From Scilla litardierei (Eukaryota; Streptophyta; Magnoliopsida; Asparagales; Asparagaceae): 64,000 nt of DNA. Below the pieces are notes generated by a model that worked only from the letters and a program-made list of their open reading frames with translations, had not been told where the DNA came from and made no database searches. Below are positions 53,349 through 64,000 of the stretch, one piece after another; within the stretch, counting starts at the first letter, position 1, and each line of letters starts with the position of its first letter. A program made the position numbers and the translations under genes. Location: assembly GCA_030789695.1 (NCBI GenBank), contig CM061140.1:80352422-80416421 (forward strand), read 5' to 3'.

Positions 53349-55175
53349 TGATCGCTCCGGAATGTAACCCAAAAGTGCGATCGTGTAGTTTTACCGCAAG
53401 CGCACGGTGTAGCGGCGAGCGGGTTATCGAACACAGGGAGGACGAATGAAAGTGCTTGCTCTGAACAACCTGGCTATTGAGAACGGAAAAGAGGGAATTT
53501 GCCTTTGGCGATCCTGTCACAATCGTCAGACAAAGTGTAGAGATATCAAATCAAATAAAGACGCCTAGGGAATGGGGAATCCCCGCTACTCACCGTATCT
53601 CGTCAATGTGATTCGTTGGTATCAAAATTGCTAGGGTAGAATCTCGGATGAACTAGTTGTAACTGAATGTAAAACCTAGCTCACGCTCTCGCGCTGTTGC
53701 CGGTCTATAGCTATCCTAGGTTTGGGTCCAATCTCTTGCAAACCCTAGCCTAGGCAAGCTAGCATTAGGATCAACGTCATCGTTCAATCGCGCCCCGAGC
53801 CCACTCTCGTGCAAAATCGGGCCGCGACCTAGGTTGGGATAGTTCCTACCCGTCCAATCTCTTGCAAACGGGTATTGGCATGGAATTGCAACCGAGAACC
53901 CTAGTATCGGTCCAATCTCTTGCAAACCGATACTACAGAAATTCGATTACAACCCAATTCGGATTTCTAGGGTTTCCTACCGAATTGGGATCCAATCTCT
54001 TGCAAATCCCAATCGATATGAATACCTAGCCATCCGTATTAAATCGATCCCAAACTAACCCTAATAGCAATTCTAGCAAAATTCCTACCAATTCATCACA
54101 AATCTGAAATTGGGCTCGTAGGGTTCATCCCCACGCCCCAAGACGTGTAGACTACTCACAATTCATAGCACAAACACAAGAATAATCAATGGAAATCACA
54201 AGAGAATTCATCACAATATTGAGATAAGCAATAAAAATAGTATTTTTAGAGGGGAGAGATGCAAACCAATAGAGTTCTTCAATGAATCCAACAAATATCA
54301 ACTTTTCTCTCCTCTCCAATCACAATAATCTAAAGCTAAAAAGTTAATCTAAAAAGCTGCAAAAAGTAAAGAGAAAAGGCTCTCTAAACCTAGGGTAAAA
54401 ACAGGGGTTAAATACCCCCCAAAATCGTCCAAAAAACTGTGACCAAAATGCCCCTGCGCAGCCTGAAAACCGCAATTTTCGCTACAGGCAGCGCGTCGCA
54501 CTCGGCCGAGTGACAAAAGTCGCTCGGCCGAGTAAGAAACCCTGTAAATTTCCAGTAAGTCTGGGTCTTCGGGGGTCTTCACTTCGGGGGCGGCTCGGCC
54601 GAGTGGGTTGTCGTCACTCGGCCGATGGCTTCTTAGTACTCGGGCGGTCGGCATTTTCCACTCGGCCGAGTGGGTCTTCTGAAGCTCAGGGAGACGAAAA
54701 ACAGTAAGTTGGCGATTTTTGATGGGCTTCGTCTGAGTGCCACTCGGGCGGACGGGGTCTCGTCACTCGGCCGATGTGGCTTCCGATGCTCGGCCGAGTG
54801 CACATATAAAACGTGTCCGATCCGGTCGGCCGAGCGGTGTCTAGCTGGTCGGCCGAGTAACTCCTTCACTCGGCCGAGTGAGACACCAAAAATGCCCAAA
54901 CAGCTTGTTTTGGCCTCCTCGTCGCTCCTGCGACGTTCTTTCTTCTTTCGCTCCTCTCCAATGGAAAAATACCCCTCGGGGAGGTCGTCGGTGACACTCT
55001 GGAGTAGGCGTATCTCGAGATCACTCCAAATCGCTCCAAATCACCTGAAATACGACAAAAACAACAAATCGTGAAAAGCATCGCAATTTCGTCGATATAT
55101 CGTGGAAAACATGATTTGAGCGATCTAAATGGCATGCAAACATGCGGGAAAAAAGTGTAAAATAAGGAGTGATCA
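53349..55175 (-). repeat. 5' LTR of the Athila-like element
   Basis: 1827 bp, matching 43415-45247 with scattered substitutions and an 8-base indel. It contains the same CTCGGCCGAG array (54495-54885), TATA-like box (54408-54415) and repeated TCCAATCTCTTGCAAA motif (53728-54006). Confidence 0.95.
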
Positions 55176-56585
55176 TGCGCGCGGCTGGAAATTGCTTCAC
55201 ATTTGGCGTTTTACCCCCCGCGCATGACGGGGGTAATTTTGCACGTCGTGCGCACGGATGGAAATTGCTCCTCACTTGTGCCTTTTTAAGCCCCACACAC
55301 GATGCACACGACGGGGTTAATTTTGCCCGTCGTGCGCGCGGATGGAAATTGCTTCACACGTTGCGTTTTAACCCCCAGCGAACGACGGGGTAATTTTGCC
55401 AGTCGTGCGCACTGATGGAAATTAATCCACATTTGTGTATTTTAAGCCCTGCACACGACGCGCACGACTGGGGTAATTTTGCCCGTCGTGCGCGCGGATG
55501 GAAATTGCTCCACACTTGTGCATTTTAAGCCCCACACACGACGCGCACGACTGGGGTAATTTTGCCCGTCGTGCGCGCGGCTGGAAATAACTCACACTTT
55601 GGCGTTTTACCCCCCGCGCACGACGGGGGTAATTTTGCCGGTCGTGCGCAGGGATGGAAATTGCTCCACACTTGTGCATTTTAAGCCCCGCACACGACAC
55701 GCACGACGGGGGTAATTTTGCCCGTCGTGCGCGCGGATGGAAATTGCTTCACACTAGGCGTTTTAATCCCACGCACGACGGGGCGTATTTTTGCCCGTCG
55801 TGCCCGCGGCTGGAAATTGCTTCACACTTTGGCGTTTTAACCCCTGCGCACGTCGCGCACGACGGGGGTAATTTTGCCCGTCGTGCGCACGGAGGGAAAT
55901 AGCTCCAGACTTGTGCGTTTTAATCCCCGCACACGACGCGCACGACTGGGGTAATTTTGCCCGTCGTGCGCGTGGCTGGAAATTACTTCACACTTTGGCA
56001 TTTTAATCCCCGCGCACGACGGGGGTAATTTTGCCCGTCGTGCACCCTGATGGAAATTGCTCCACACTTGTGTGTTTTAAGCCCCGCACACGACGTGCAC
56101 GACGGGGGTAATTTTGCCCGTCATGCACGCGGATGGAAATTGCTTCACACTAGGCGTTTTAACCCCGCGCACGACGGGGCATATTTTTGACCGTCGTGCG
56201 CGCGGCTGGAAATTGCTACTCACGTTGTGTTTTAACCCCCGCGCACGTCGTGCACGACGGGGGTAATTTTGCCCGTCGTCCGCCCGGAGGGAAATTGCTC
56301 CAAACTTGTGCGTTTTAATCCCCGCACACGACACGCACGACAGGGGTAATTTTGCCCGTCGTGCGCGCGGCTGGAAATTGCTTCACACTTTGGCGTTTTA
56401 CCCCCCCCCCCCCCCCGCGCACGACGGGGGTAATTTTGCCGGTCGTGCGCTGGGATGGAAATTGCTCCACACTTGTGCGTAAGCCCCGCAAACGACGCGC
56501 ACGACGGGGGTAATTTTGCCCGTCATGTGCGCGGATGGAAAATGCTCCACACTTGTGTGTTTTATGCCCACGACGCGTACGACGT
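55176..56585. repeat. Palindromic satellite, segment 4
   Basis: Resumes with the right copy of TGCGC and continues for about 17 units before degrading near 56585. A run of 16 C at 56401-56416 replaces the usual four or five C in one unit, which may be a real expansion or a sequencing artefact. Confidence 0.9.
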
Positions 56586-56916
56586 GTAGGCTGTAGCGCG
56601 TTGTGCACGGGGAGTAATATACTCCGTTCTGGGTCGACGCGCACAACGGTGCCGTATAGTGTAAACTATTTCTTTGAAAAGGATATACAGGGCGGGATGG
56701 TAATTGCACCAATAGTTCTAAAAAGTTGATTTGATAGGGGCTATAACGGCGGGATGGTAATTGCCCCAAAAGTTCCGGTCGCGTAAGAGCGCGTTGGTAA
56801 TTGCACCAAAAGTTCCTCATGTTCCGCTTTTAACAACAGCCGTGGGATCGGATCGGACGGTCAGGAGGGGTCGAGCGTAGGAATCCCATCTGAGCACGAG
56901 CGCAGTCGCATTTTAC

Positions 56917-56918
<2 letters not shown>
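56586..56918. repeat. Spacer with a tandem GGGATGGTAATTGCACC motif
   Basis: Three imperfect units (near 56692, 56751 and 56792) share GGTAATTGCMCCAAAAGTTC at about 40-60 base spacing. A GCGCACAACGG motif (56640) echoes module A. No gene is seen. Confidence 0.5.

Positions 56919-56965
<47 letters not shown>
56919..56965. repeat. (TA)n microsatellite
   Basis: About 23 AT dinucleotides directly abutting the Helitron terminus at 56966. Confidence 0.95.
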
Positions 56966-56966
<1 letters not shown>

Positions 56967-57170
56967 TAGTCTAACACGTGCCTGCGGGCACGGTTCATTT
57001 AAGATTTTCCCCGGCGAAATCTTTGTTCCCAAACATTATTTACACAGTCAAATTTGTGTGGAACAACAAATTCGGCATATAACAATAAATTCGACGAGGG
57101 CGCCCTTGAGTCGGAACAACAAATTAGCGTAAAAATTGGCGCGGGCGCCTTCGGCGCGAAGGGTGGAAGT
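56966..57170 (-). mobile_element. Helitron 3' terminus (minus strand), element extent unknown
   Basis: Read on the minus strand the segment ends with CCGTGCCCGCAGGCACG, a hairpin with 6 bp stem, then TGTTAGA and CTAG, followed by T of the flanking TA repeat. A hairpin about 10 bases before CTRR at an A/T target is the Helitron hallmark. The interior has GGAACAACAAATTAGCGT and the GCGCCTTCGGCGC palindrome, shared with 9303-9470. The 5' TC end was not located. Confidence 0.6.
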
Positions 57171-57442
57171 GCGTAAGTGTGTGTGTGTGTGGTGTATGGG
57201 TAAAAAGTGAAATGAGAGGACTTTTTAGTAAAACAGGGAAATATGTGGTATTCTATGCAAATGTAGTGATTGTGGGGGGTTTGAAAACAAAAGGAAAAAA
57301 GTGGTGGTTTTTCCAAACACTCATCTCAACCCTTCTTTTACCAAGATTAAATCCTAGCCATTTTTCTATCAACCTCTTTATACATCAGTATGACATCAGC
57401 TTGTCCCAGTCAGCCCGAGGATTCAAAAATAGTTGTGTTTTA

Positions 57443-57495
<53 letters not shown>

Positions 57496-57505
57496 TGGAG
57501 AATAT
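57171..57505. other. Spacer with (GT)n microsatellite
   Basis: Short GT runs at 57176-57190, and a TA then GT run at 57442-57492. Otherwise no feature is recognised. Part of it may be Helitron interior. Confidence 0.5.
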
Positions 57506-59150
57506 GCATGTATCTTTATTGAATCTCACAAAAAATATACAAGGCTCTAAGAGTAGACGAAAGGATGTTAGTAAGGGGGATATGGCACATGCGCCTTCTC
57601 CCACCAAAACTTAACACCTTTCACTACCCCAAGGAACCCAAATGATTACATAAGAGTACAGAAAGAAATCACACTATACTAATAACCCCCAATTTGAAAG
57701 AGGGGCACTCTCAGCATCTTGATCCCACTATATGTGTCTCAGTGCGATTCTGATGTCAGCGACTATATCCTCGAAGAGTGAAGTCTGAATCTGGCTTACC
57801 CCCTCAAATATCCTCATGTTCCTCTCTGGCCAAATGTGCCATATCATCGCAACCAAGACTGTCTTTGCCAGCGTACCTATATTATCCTTATTATGATAGA
57901 AAGATAGAAAAAGATCACCCACCCCTGCAAGTGAAGTCAGTGGAGCTGTAGTGACCCCCCAACTTGAGAAAACTCCTGGAAAGGAGGTAGTTAGTAAATA
58001 TGCATTCAAAAAAGATATGATCCACGCTTTCATGAGCATTTTCAGAGCATAGGACACAAAAGGGGGAAGAGGGTACTCCTCATTGTACAAGTTTGTCTCG
58101 AGTGAGCAGTTTCCCATGAAAAGCACGCAGCTGAGTAATGGCCATTTCTGGTATATGCCCCTGGTACCAGACCACCCTATAGTATGGAAATATGGGCCTA
58201 ATAGCTCGAGATCCAGTCCATGCATATTGCAAAGAAGGGGATTTAGAATTCCAATTCCAAGAATCCTCTCCATGGATAAGAGATACTGAAGCAATGGCAG
58301 ATCTAACAGGTAAGAGCACGGGATTGTTAACCCATCCCTCCATCGACCAGTAATCGCAAACCATTTTCCTTTCCTCACCAACGGCACATCATAAGTGTCA
58401 CAAAGAGGGCCATTAGGGAGCCAATTATCATACCAAAAAGGGTAGTAGCCCCGTCTTTAACAATGCGTTTAGTGAGCTTCTTGGTAAATTCACGACATTG
58501 AAGAATAAATTTCCAAGTCCCCGATTGCATGTGATTAGCATTAGCCGAGTGGAACCCCATGTTGCCCAAATACTGACGTCTCATATAGGTAGCCCAAATG
58601 CCATTATGCATAAGCATACGCCAAGTCAACTTGATACCATAGGCGGTATTTAACTCTGAAAAACACCTAAGCCCTACACCTCCTTCCTGTTTGGGCGTAC
58701 AAAGGTCATCACATGCCCAAACATTAGACTTTCCCTAGATAAATTTCTTGCATATGGAATTGAGAGTGCATAACGCAGACTTAGGGATGCGAAAAGCCTG
58801 CAACCAAAAAGCTACCATGCCATAAATGACAGATCTGACAAGCTCAATACGACCTGAAATAGACAATAGAGAAGAAGACCACCCTTGTAACCTGCTCCTA
58901 CATCTATCACATAATCTGTTATACATTGATGCTTTGGGATATTTAGTCGAAAGAGGGAGGCCCAAATAGTGGAAAGAGATTGAACCCGCCTGATACCCAA
59001 GATATCTGCAAGATTACCAGGCTCTCTAGCACCCTGGCTGAAGATACCAGCACTTTTACTCCAGTTAACCTCAAGACCAGTCAGACATTTGAATGTAAAT
59101 AAAAGCTCCTTCAAGCCCTCAAGGGACGTGATACCCAGAACCAATTAAAG
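57506..59150 (-). pseudogene. L1-type LINE ORF2 3' part: RT C-terminus and zf-RVT, decayed
   Basis: The minus-strand frames 59144-58812, 58965-58735, 58629-58375 and 58387-57728 join as the end of a plant LINE ORF2. They show SLEGLKELLFTFKCLTGLEVN and YLGLPLSTKYPK, then LQGWSSSLLSISGRIELVRS, then the weak zf-RVT region ending AMIWHIWPERNMRIFEG. At least three frame changes interrupt it. The catalytic YADD and everything upstream are missing: homology begins right after where that motif should be. A 3' untranslated region with AATAAA (about 57518-57525, minus) reaches roughly 57506. The 5' end is cut at about 59150 by the copia fragment or by ordinary 5' truncation. Confidence 0.85.
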
Positions 59151-59151
59151 A

Positions 59152-62100
59152 ATTATAAAGAATTATAAATCCTGTCAATCTGTCATTCTTGGCTCTAAAT
59201 ATTCTGAAATAAAATTGTTGAACCTAAAAGTGGCTAGCTATGAAGAAAAATTGGAAGAGCTTAAAAAAGAAAAATCTAATTTAATAGAAGGAAAACACAT
59301 AGCCGTTGATTTAGAAACTAGCGAAAAAGAAAAAATATATGAGACTAGGATTAGTGAACTTGAGAATAAAAATCAAAATCTTAGCTTGACATTAAAGAAA
59401 TTCACAAATAGCCAAGAAAGTTTTAATAAGATGATAAATGGGCTTAATGAACAATCTAGTAAACATGATCTTGGCTTTCAGGAAAAACAAACTAAGAAAA
59501 AACTAGAAAGATCATTGAAAAGAATTTTGGAAGAGACATAAGCTTTCAACATTACGTGCATGAAAATCATATGTCATCTACTAATAAGCGTTTCAATGTT
59601 ACATGTTTTTACTGCAACAAAAAGGGGCATGTTAAGTATGATTGCTTGACCAGATATTATTCTGCATATTTCATATGGGTTCCAAAGCATCGTACTAACA
59701 ATTGTGGATCTAAAATTTAGTTACCAAAGGGAGCATCTTCTTTTGTAGGTGCATCTTCAAGTGGAAGATGATAGCATTTGGTACCTTGATAGCAGTTGCT
59801 CGAAACACATGACGGGCAACGAATCCCTCTTCACGACGCTATCAAGGAAAGATGGAGGGACGGTTATTCTTGGAGATGGAAAGAAGGGCAAAATCTTGGG
59901 TAAAGGTAACATTGGTAAGCATCCTCTTGTGGTTATTGAGAATGTTAATCTTGTTGATGGTTTGGCACATAATTTGTTAAGTGTGAGTTAGCTATGCTCT
60001 ATAGGCCTTAAGGTGCATTTCAAAAATGACAAAGTATATATTTTGAAAGGTGATGATATTCTTTTCAAGGGTTCATCTTACAATAACATCTACACTATCA
60101 AACTTAGTGATTTAAATAATCTAAAATGTTCAGTTGCATCATATGCGACTAGTTGGCTTTGGCATCGCAGATAAGGCCATTCAGGCATGGACCTAATCTC
60201 AAAGCTTGCTCGAAAGACACTGGTGAGAGGTTTACCTCAAATTAGCTTTGATCGGGATAATCTTTGCAATGCATGTCAACTAGGTAAGCAATATAAAAGT
60301 AGTTTCAATCCTAAAAATGTTGTAACTACTTCTAAGCCACTGCAACTAATACATTTTGATTTATTTGGACCGACAAAGGTTGCTAGTTTAGGTGGCATGC
60401 ATTATTGCTTTGTTATTGTCGATGACTTCACGTTTCACTTGGGTTTACTTTTTGACACACAAACATGAAACTTTTGATGTTTTTAAAATGTTTTATAAAA
60501 GGTTGAAAATGAAAAAGGCTTCTCAATTGTCAAAGTTAAAAGTGATAATGGAGGAAAATTTGTTAATACTAGCTTTGATGATTTTTGTATCTCAAAAGGT
60601 TATTCACATAATTTTTCCGCCCCGAGGACACCACAACAAAATGGGGTGGTTGAGAGAAAAACCCGTACTTTGCAAGAAATGGCTAGGACAATAATTCATG
60701 ATTACAAATTGCCTTTATATTTTTAGGCTGAAGCCATACATACTTCTTGCTACATTTTAAATCGTGTATCCATTAGACCCATTTTGAAGAAAACACCTTA
60801 TGAGCTTTATAGAGAGTTGACTCCCAACTTATCACATTTAAAACCATTTGGATGCAAGTGCTATATTCCGAAAGTAGGCGAAAATCTGGATAAATTTGAT
60901 GCAAAATCCGATGAGGGTATTTTTGTTGGCTACTCACCATATGACAAATCTTATCGAGTATTTAACAAAAGAACTCTAACTATTCAAGAAAATATGTGTG
61001 TGAAATTTGACGAGAAAAGTGATATTAATGAATCTTTTAATGTTGCAGAATCTTCAGATATTGCAGGTGGCTTGGATGGACTGGAGATAAATAGTAGCAA
61101 TTCCAATGAGCAAGAGAACAAAAATGATGGTGTACCAAAAGAAGCAGAAGCTAGTATGTCATCACAAGATCTCCCTAAAGATTTGCGCTTCAAGAAGGAT
61201 CATCCAAAGAACCAAATCCTTGGAGACACGACAGAAGGAATACGCACTAGAAGTAGCTTTAATTTGATGGTTAACTTGGCATTTATACCATTTTGGAGCC
61301 TAAAATGTTGATAGTGCTTTAGAAGATTCCTATTGGATTATGGCAATGCATGAGGAATTGTCACAATTTGATAGGAATCAAGTTTGGAAACTTGTTCCTA
61401 AACCAAAAAATCAAACAATTATAGGCACTAAATGGGTATTTAGAAACAAACTTGACGAAATGGGAAATGTTGTGCGTAATAAAGCTAGATTAGTATCCCA
61501 AGGTTATAATCAAGAGGAAGTGATTGATTTTGATGAAACCTTTGCACTCACCGCTAGATTAGAAGCAATTAGGATGCTTTTAGCATTTGCTAGTTTCATG
61601 AAATTCAAACTCTTTCAAATGGACGTCAAGAGTGCCTTTTTGAATGGAGTTTTATTTGAAGAAGTCTATGTCAAACAACCTCCTGGATTTGAAGACTTCA
61701 TCCACCGGGAATATGTTTTCAAACTTAAACGTGCTTTATATGGGCTCAAACAAGCTCCTAGAGCTTGGTATGAGCGACTTAGTAAGTTTTTGATTGAAAA
61801 TAATTTTTCCATGGGAAAGGCGGATAAAACTCTATTTGTTAAACAGCAAAGTAAAGATCTACTTGTAGAACAAAAATATGTTGATGATATCGTTTTTGGT
61901 GCTACTAACAATCTACTTTGTGAGGAATTTGCTACATGCATGTCTAGGGAATTTGAGATGAGCTTGATGGGTGAACTTACATTCATGCTTGGTTTGCAAT
62001 CAAACAATGTGAGGACAGAATTTTCATCAATCAAGCAAAATATGCAAAGGAGTTAGTGAAGAAGTTTGGACTTGAAAATGCTAGGGAATGCTCTACTCCT

Positions 62101-62826
62101 ATGTCAACGACGGCAACGATGGATAAAGACGAAAGGGGAAAGAAAGTGGATGAACGCTTGTACCAAGGTATGATTGGTAGCCTATTATATTTGGCAGTTA
62201 GTAGGCTTGATATAATGTTTAGTGTATGTTTATGTGCTAGGTTTCAATCTTGTCCAAAAGAGTCTCATCTTTCTTTGGTTAAACGAATAATTCGATATGT
62301 TAAAGGGACCTTAGATTTTGGTTTATGGTATCCTTGTTCCACATCATTTGAGCTTGCAGGATATTGTGATGCGGATTTTACGGGAAGTAAGACCGATCGT
62401 AAGAGTACCACGGGCACTTGCCATCTACTAGGTATGTCTCTTGTTTCATGGTTCTCCAAGAAGCAAAACTCAATAGCATTGAGTACAACCGTAGCCGAAT
62501 ATGTTTCAGCAGGTTGTTGTTGTAATCAAATTCTATGGATGAGACACACCCTCAGAGACTATGATCTTACTTTCCAACCTACAACCATTTGGTGTGACAA
62601 CAAGAGTGCTATAAATCTATCTAAAAATCCTATTCTACACTCTAGGACAAAACATATTGATATTCATCGCCACTTCCTTAGAGATCATGTTGATCAGAAA
62701 TATTTCTCTTTATGATGTATTGATACCGAAAATCAATTAGCGGACGTATTCACCAAACCCTTAAACCAAAAACAATTTTGCTTCATTCGAAGGGAGTTGG
62801 GGATTATATCACTAATTGATCATTAG
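59152..62826 (+). pseudogene. Copia gag-pol fragment, 5'-truncated and decayed
   Basis: It begins inside a coiled-coil gag segment (59215-59541, EEKLEELKKEKSNL). A CCHC knuckle, CFYCNKKGHVKYDC, follows at 59603-59644, then protease WYLDSSCSKHMTGN near 59773, where the catalytic DSG is DSS. Next are GAG-pre-integrase (WHRR, stop, GHSGMDL at about 60165), the start of integrase (HFDLFGPTKVASL), and RT from 61340 with TKWVFRNK and YVDDIVFGATN. RNase H is at 62056-62826 (LDKDE-like MDKDERGK, DRKSTTGTCHLLG, TKHIDIHRHFLRDH, ADVFTKPL). At least six stops or frameshifts occur. The sequence is of SIRE-like type but a different family from 26804-39298. The left end lies directly against LINE sequence. 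Confidence 0.88.
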
Positions 62827-63075
62827 CATGTATATTCATGCACATACACATGTTACACACTATTTCATCTCAACATGGGTTTGATCATTCTTTGTATGTG
62901 CATGCATGATCGTCATAACTGTTGGAACTTGGTATATTCCATCTTTGCAAATTTTAGTAACATTTTATTTGCAAAAAGTTTTTATAATACACTATTCAAC
63001 CCCCCTTTAGTGTATTTGTGTATTCAGGTGATCCTACATTTGGTATCAGAGCAGGATTAAGATGTCAGAAAAATC
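62827..63075 (+). other. Possible short or truncated LTR end plus initiator-Met PBS
   Basis: ACTATTCAACCCCCCTTTAG, GGTGATCCTACA, TT and then the PBS TGGTATCAGAGC (63042-63053) are the typical right end of a copia LTR and its primer site. An LTR end at 63039 is therefore likely. A start is unclear: TGTTGG at 62920 would make only a 120 bp LTR without a polypurine tract before it, so the LTR may be partly deleted. Upstream, 62827-62919 is AT-rich with ATGCATG/TGCACAT repeats. Confidence 0.5.
63042..63053 (+). other. Primer-binding site, initiator-Met tRNA
   Basis: TGGTATCAGAGC, complementary to the initiator-Met tRNA 3' end, two bases past the putative LTR end TACA. The spacing is the same as in the SIRE-type element. 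Confidence 0.85.
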
Positions 63076-64000
63076 ATGACAGCAGTTCCACACAACTATT
63101 CATCACAATATCTAGAAGGCAACTCTCAAGTTCGTCCTCCTCTATTTGATGGTTCCAATTATTCATACTGGAAGGTTAGAATGGATATTCATCTCCAAAG
63201 TATGGATTATACATTATGGAACATCATAGAGACAGGATATCAGAAGCCAACAACTCATTTCTCTGACTGGACTGCCAACGACAAAACTGCAGCAACCAAC
63301 AACTCAAAGGCTATGAATTCTCTATTCTGTGCCATGTATAAGAATAAGTTTAATCGAGTATCTCAGGCCAAAACTGCTAAAGATATTTGGCATATACTCG
63401 ATGTAACTCATGAAGGAACCAGTAAAGTGAAGGAAACTAAGATTTCCGTTTTGGTTCACAAATTTGAGTTGTTCAAGACGAAGGACAAAGAGACTATTGG
63501 AGAAATGAACACCAGGTTTACTAATATTATAAATTCTTTAAATGCTTTTGGAAAGACTTACACTTCATTTGATCAGGTCCGCAAGATTCTTAAAGCTTTA
63601 ACTCCAGAATGGCGTCCAAAGATCACCGCAATTGAAGAAGCCAACGATCTCTCAACTTTATCTGTTGAAAGTCTTGTTGGTAATCTAATGGCTTTCGAAG
63701 TTCAATTAGAAGACGAGAAAGAAGAAACACACCAGAAGAAGAAAGTACTTGCTTTTAAAGCTTCATCAGATGATGAAGATTTAGAAATGGATGATGATGT
63801 TGTTGCTTTCCTCACAAGGAACTTTAAGAAGTTCTTAAGAAAAGGTAAGTATAACAATTTCAAATCTAAAAATTCTGATTCTTCTCTTTGTTTTAATTGT
63901 AATAGGCCAGGACATATAAAGAAGGATTGTCCATTCCTCAAAGCTAAGTACAAAACCTCCAACAACTACAACAATGATAATTCCAAGAAGGAAAGGAAGT
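63076..64000 (+). CDS. Copia gag, open and running off the window
   Basis: The frame opens with ATG at 63076 and is open for 308 codons to the window end. An earlier ATG at 63062 meets a stop after five codons. Residues about 15-35 read RPPLFDGSNYSYWKVRMDI, the standard copia gag start. A UBN2-type gag region follows (KAMNSLFCAMYKNKFNRVS, DIWHILDVTHEGTSKVK, FELFKTKDKETIGEM), then an acidic and Lys-rich stretch. A CCHC knuckle, CFNCNRPGHIKKDC, spans residues 272-285, followed by Lys/Asn-rich sequence. It is about 25-30 codons past the PBS, as expected. It lacks any lesion, in contrast with the decayed pol just upstream, so the two probably belong to different insertions. Confidence 0.85.
   Translation, partial: MTAVPHNYSSQYLEGNSQVRPPLFDGSNYSYWKVRMDIHLQSMDYTLWNIIETGYQKPTTHFSDWTANDKTAATNNSKAMNSLFCAMYKNKFNRVSQAKTAKDIWHILDVTHEGTSKVKETKISVLVHKFELFKTKDKETIGEMNTRFTNIINSLNAFGKTYTSFDQVRKILKALTPEWRPKITAIEEANDLSTLSVESLVGNLMAFEVQLEDEKEETHQKKKVLAFKASSDDEDLEMDDDVVAFLTRNFKKFLRKGKYNNFKSKNSDSSLCFNCNRPGHIKKDCPFLKAKYKTSNNYNNDNSKKERK

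Larger units (their letters stand above)
43415..55175 (-). mobile_element. Athila-like Ty3 element lacking RT, RNase H and integrase
   Basis: An 11.8 kb minus-strand element with LTRs 43415-45247 and 53349-55175, TGATC/GATCA ends and a TGCGC target duplication. In sense order: 5' LTR, Asp-tRNA PBS, gag, protease, abrupt end at about 50434, spacer with motif array and TATA box, broken accessory ORF, long 3' noncoding region, polypurine tract, 3' LTR. I read 45248-50433 on the minus strand and found no RT, RNase H or integrase motif, so the element is non-autonomous. The LTRs differ at many positions, including an 8-base indel near 44301/54240, so it is older than the SIRE copy. Confidence 0.92.

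Noticed and set aside
40157..56585. CRISPR-like array, because of regularly spaced palindromic repeats
   Set aside because: Unit-to-unit variation is spread over the whole unit and there are no unique constant-length spacers. The context is a plant satellite with LTR retrotransposon insertions.
62920..63039. A 120 bp copia LTR as a firm annotation
   Set aside because: The right end and PBS are good, but no polypurine tract precedes 62920 and no second copy is in the window.

Overview
The window is a piece of flowering-plant nuclear genome, probably eudicot heterochromatin, made almost entirely of nested transposable elements and satellite. I found no ordinary host gene. The plant assignment rests on typical plant retrotransposon lineages (Tekay chromovirus, SIRE-type copia, Athila-like Ty3), primer-binding sites matching plant initiator-Met and Asp tRNAs, plant-type FBD and SINA-like gene fragments, and a FAR1/MULE-type transposase relic. 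The species cannot be read from the sequence.

Layout. 1-3292: 3' end of a Tekay-like Ty3 element (integrase/chromodomain plus 3' LTR), inserted in the 3' part of an Athila-like element that resumes at 3293 and ends with its own 3' LTR at 9302. That Athila-like part is also split by a solo Tekay-type LTR (4064-6896, TSD GTTTC). 9705-25900: a block of six to seven diverged copies of a 0.9 kb module, mixed with captured gene fragments (SINA-like E3 ligase, FBD/LRR F-box, unrecognised exons), large inverted repeats and a decayed MULE transposase N-terminus. 25934-56585: a palindromic satellite with 73-84 bp units, split by a SIRE-type copia element (26804-39298, minus, TSD GGAAA), a hAT-like MITE (39406-40156) and an Athila-like element without reverse transcriptase (43415-55175, minus, TSD TGCGC). 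56586-59150: short tandem repeats, a Helitron 3' terminus and a LINE fragment. 59152-64000: a decayed copia pol followed by the 5' end and open gag of another copia copy.

Functional picture. Several LTR families carry dense arrays of a family-specific inverted motif with a CG-purine-pyrimidine-CG core, usually just upstream of a TATA box. In both long minus-strand elements, one Ty1 and one Ty3, the family's own motif array recurs inside the element, upstream of an accessory ORF of the same general design (basic N-terminus, ATHILA ORF-1/plant-transposon-protein-like centre, low-complexity tail). In the Ty3 element a TATA box and a predicted leader intron lie between array and ORF. A homologous array module is shared by a Ty3 (Tekay) and a Ty1 (SIRE) LTR. 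A self-encoded regulator acting on its own LTR motif array is my main candidate for an undescribed system. It is an inference and has not been tested.
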